Part shown: one piece after another, positions 61,906 to 64,000 of the stretch
Numbering within the stretch: position 1 is the first letter of the stretch
Layout of the letters: each line of letters opens with the position of its first letter
Assembly (NCBI RefSeq): GCF_020921035.1
Contig: NC_063158.1
Span: 26,391,962 to 26,455,961 of the forward strand
Reading direction: 5' to 3'
DNA: 64,000 nt
Source: Rhodamnia argentea
Lineage: Eukaryota > Streptophyta > Magnoliopsida > Myrtales > Myrtaceae
The notes under the pieces: model-generated
Database searches by the model: none
Told to the model about the DNA's origin: nothing
Seen by the model: only the letters and a program-made list of their open reading frames with translations
Translations under genes and position numbers: made by a program

Positions 61906-62477
61906 TGTCACGCTCCGACTCTCGAGCTCGCGACATCCCTACCTTACTCGCCTCGGGTCATGAATGATAGCATCCCAGGTAGGCTATCGACCTACGAAAA
62001 ACTTCGGCGCATGCGGAACGTGCAACTCGCAAACAAACAAAATCAGCATGGATAGTTCGGTAGGAAAACACCACGGTCAATTCACAAAAGACAATTTCAT
62101 TAAACGGTCAAAGCGGACGAATCTTAACCCTACTGAGCTACAGTAAATATGTACAACCCCATTCTTCGGGGCGGCTCACTAAGACCTCAAAAAGACACAA
62201 GGTCGGGTAAGGTTAATCATTCGTCTACTCCCAAAAATCCTACCACAATCCTCTCGGTTTAACGTCCACGGCCTTCAGCATTGCTCGAAAATTGTTAACC
62301 ACGACGGGGTGAGAAATTAATCTCGGTGAGCCAACGCCTAATGCAATGCAGACTTGACTTAATCGTCAACCAACCAAACCGATTCAACACTCTGCAAAGC
62401 ATTACAGCACTTGCATGCACAGGACACCACACGTAGTCCATTTATTAATCGGTGACCCACGCGATCGGCGTGGTTGG
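61906..62477 (-). repeat. Truncated 5' LTR of the gypsy element
   Basis: Starts TGTCACGCTCCGACTC and follows the 3' LTR closely. About 100 bp present at 55448-55548 are missing here (junction CGCCTAATGCAATG). Homology ends at GGCGTGGTTGG; in the intact LTR this point is near 55685, so about 2.3 kb of LTR is absent or displaced to the right. Confidence 0.85.
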
Positions 62478-62667
62478 TGTTGACGCCTAAATTTTGACTA
62501 ATCTATTTTTTGCATAAAAATTAGAATTAATTTTAGTTCTAAATAAAAATCATCTCACATATTTATTTTTAGCGTACATTGCATTGGCATATAATTGGGC
62601 AAGCGGAACACTTAATTTAGCATGCGTCTAGACTAGGCACTGGATGGAAAAATACACTGAGAAGATT

Positions 62668-62756
62668 TGAAACTTCAGGGACCGTATTGCAAATACTTAA
62701 AACTCGGGACTGTATTGCAAATACTTGAAACCTTCGGGGACCGCATTGCAAATACC
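62668..62756. repeat. Three tandem ~30-bp units
   Basis: The core GGGACCGTATTGCAAATAC occurs three times with small changes (GGGACTGTATTGCAAATAC, GGGACCGCATTGCAAATAC), each preceded by AAACTT/AAACTC/AAACCTT. Confidence 0.8.
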
Positions 62757-63016
62757 AAAAGAAGATGGAGAAGGGAAGATGGTGAAGGGAAGATAATGAA
62801 AGGAAGATGGTGAAGGGAAGATAATGAAAGGAAGATGGTGAAGAGAAGATAAAGAAGGGAAGATAATGAAAGGAAGATGGTGAAGAGAAGATGAATATGA
62901 AGAAGGGAAGATGAAAATGGAAGGTGGAGAAATGAAGATGAAGAAGAGAAGATGAAGATGAAGAAGAGAAGATGAAAATGGAAGGTGGAGAAATGAAGAT
63001 GAAGAATGAAGGATGA
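62757..63016. repeat. Purine-rich tandem tract
   Basis: Nearly all A and G, with repeated GGAAGATGGTGAAGGGAAG, GAAGATAATGAAAG and GAAGATGAAGAAG units, some as longer direct repeats (about 62900-62960 and 62965-63010). It could form triplex or H-DNA and lies just upstream of the TATA box. Confidence 0.75.
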
Positions 63017-63026
63017 AGAACTTTGC

Positions 63027-63035
63027 CTATAAAAG
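63027..63035 (+). promoter_or_regulatory. TATA box of the second LTR, facing the telomeric array
   Basis: CTATAAAAG followed by an AG-rich leader. Initiation 25-35 bp downstream would transcribe rightwards into the CCCTAAA array about 195 bp from the box. Activity is inferred. Confidence 0.5.
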
Positions 63036-63230
63036 AGGAAGAGAATTGAGAGAGTTTTTTGGGGAGTGAAAGAGAATTGAGAGAGTTTTAGAGTGGAAGA
63101 GAATTGAGAGAATTTGTGAGAGAAATTCTTTAGAGAGGAAAAAAGAGAGTTCTTGAGAAAAGTTGGAAGAGAAAATTTGAGAGTGAAGAAAAGAGTTTTA
63201 GTCGAGCATCATCTTTGCTAAACTCCTAAA

Positions 63231-64000
63231 CCCTAAACCCTAAACCCTAAACCCTAAACCCTAAACCCTAAACCCTAAACCCTAAACCCTAAACCCTAAA
63301 CCCTAAACCCTAAACCCTAAACCCTAAACCCTAAACCCTAAACCCTAAACCCTAAACCCTAAACCCTAAACCCTAAACCCTAAACCCTAAACCCTAAACC
63401 CTAAACCCTAAACCCTAAACCCTAAACCCTAAACCCTAAACCCTAAACCCTAAACCCTAAACCCTAAACCCTAAACCCTAAACCCTAAACCCTAAACCCT
63501 AAACCCTAAACCCTAAACCCTAAACCCTAAACCCTAAACCCTAAACCCTAAACCCTAAACCCTAAACCCTAAACCCTAAACCCTAAACCCTAAACCCTAA
63601 ACCCTAAACCCTAAACCCTAAACCCTAAACCCTAAACCCTAAACCCTAAACCCTAAACCCTAAACCCTAAACCCTAAACCCTAAACCCTAAACCCTAAAC
63701 CCTAAACCCTAAACCCTAAACCCTAAACCCTAAACCCTAAACCCTAAACCCTAAACCCTAAACCCTAAACCCTAAACCCTAAACCCTAAACCCTAAACCC
63801 TAAACCCTAAACCCTAAACCCTAAACCCTAAACCCTAAACCCTAAACCCTAAACCCTAAACCCTAAACCCTAAACCCTAAACCCTAAACCCTAAACCCTA
63901 AACCCTAAACCCTAAACCCTAAACCCTAAACCCTAAACCCTAAACCCTAAACCCTAAACCCTAAACCCTAAACCCTAAACCCTAAACCCTAAACCCTAAA
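63231..64000. repeat. Telomeric-type (CCCTAAA)n array, 110 perfect units to the window edge
   Basis: 770 bp with a constant 7-bp period and no variant unit that I could find. The join is TTTGCTAAACTCCTAAACCC: a TCCTAAA near-unit precedes the first perfect one. On the plus strand a right-hand chromosome end should read TTTAGGG, so this array is inverted relative to a terminus lying to the right. Confidence 0.95.

Larger units (their letters stand above)
55006..62477 (-). mobile_element. Ty3/gypsy chromovirus-like retrotransposon, non-autonomous, with captured NRPE1
   Basis: Element sense is the minus strand. Parts from right to left: truncated 5' LTR (61906-62477), PBS (61879-61892), gag (60680-61699), non-coding spacer, NRPE1 fragment (59395-60060), spacer, integrase C-terminus with chromodomain-like tail (58000-58380), polypurine tract and 3' LTR (55006-57954). 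Protease, reverse transcriptase, RNase H and the integrase core are missing, so it depends on a relative for movement. The long LTR and integrase tail fit Tekay-type chromoviruses. The 3' LTR directly follows the AAAAGAGGCTTCAAA flank of PMEI copy 5. The right target duplication is not visible because the 5' LTR is cut by another sequence. Confidence 0.85.
62478..63230 (+). mobile_element. 5' portion of a second LTR-like sequence
   Basis: Begins TGTTGACGCCTAAATTTTGA exactly where gypsy LTR homology ends, as expected for an LTR starting with TG. It carries three copies of a ~30-bp unit, a long purine-rich tract, a TATA box and GAGAATTGAGAGAGTTTT repeats, the layout of an LTR U3 into R. No other LTR features follow because the telomeric array takes over at 63231. 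Confidence 0.55.

Noticed and set aside
63231-64000. Array taken as the natural right-hand chromosome end
   Set aside because: A right terminus should read TTTAGGG on the plus strand; here it reads CCCTAAA. I report it as interstitial, inverted or misjoined instead.
62668-64000. Regular repeats as a CRISPR array
   Set aside because: No unique spacers; the repeats are contiguous telomeric or low-complexity units in a plant genome.

Overview
The window is nuclear DNA from a flowering plant, almost certainly a eudicot. It has GT-AG introns, AT-rich intergenic DNA, plant-only gene families (RGLG RING ligase, GPI-anchored GH17 glucanase, PFK, RABB1, chloroplast DnaJ, PPR-DYW, GAUT, plant invertase/pectin methylesterase inhibitors), Ty1/copia, Ty3/gypsy, hAT-like and Harbinger-like elements, and a plant-type (CCCTAAA)n array. 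The repeat style (GC-rich filler inside AT-rich foldbacks) resembles Myrtaceae such as eucalypts. That is an impression and was not tested.

Left half (1-33 kb): ordinary gene space. An RGLG-type RING ligase ends at 443 (+). It converges on a GH17/X8 beta-1,3-glucanase (-). Next come an ATP-dependent phosphofructokinase (-) and, divergently, a RABB1 small GTPase (+), which converges on a chloroplast DnaJ 11-like J-protein (-). After about 3 kb of repeats there is a PPR-DYW gene (+) broken by five single-base frameshifts. A small unrecognised acidic protein (+) follows, and then a GAUT4-like galacturonosyltransferase (+) with an apparent one-base deletion in exon 1. Microsatellites, foldback elements and a Harbinger-like element fill the gaps.

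Middle (about 34-55 kb): a tandemly duplicated array of secreted invertase/pectin methylesterase inhibitor (PMEI-like) genes. Two copies are intact (37.3 and 49.1 kb), one has lost its stop codon and gained a new tail (54.2 kb), one carries a nonsense codon (41.5 kb), one is a diverged frameshifted relic (44.3 kb) and one is reduced to promoter plus leader (45.9 kb). A second, older gene type survives only as 3' scraps in the units. The units are riddled with insertions: two hAT-like copies with 8-bp target duplications and an empty site in a third unit, copia fragments, a solo LTR, a Harbinger-like element, and a composite insert carrying pieces of two unrelated host genes.

Right end (55-64 kb): a chromovirus-like Ty3/gypsy element on the minus strand (2.95-kb LTR, PPT, degenerate gag, integrase C-terminus, tRNA-Met-type PBS, truncated second LTR) sits in the 3' flank of the last PMEI gene. 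Most of its pol is missing. In its place, on the element's sense strand, lies a decayed fragment of NRPE1, the largest subunit of RNA polymerase V, including the DFDGD metal-binding motif. The second LTR is cut at 62478 by the start of another LTR-like sequence with a TATA box. About 195 bp past that box the DNA becomes 110 perfect CCCTAAA units that run to the window edge, in the orientation opposite to that expected for a right-hand chromosome end.

The most unusual features are the NRPE1 capture inside a gypsy element, the wrong-way telomeric array joined to an LTR promoter, and the insertion-dated PMEI array.
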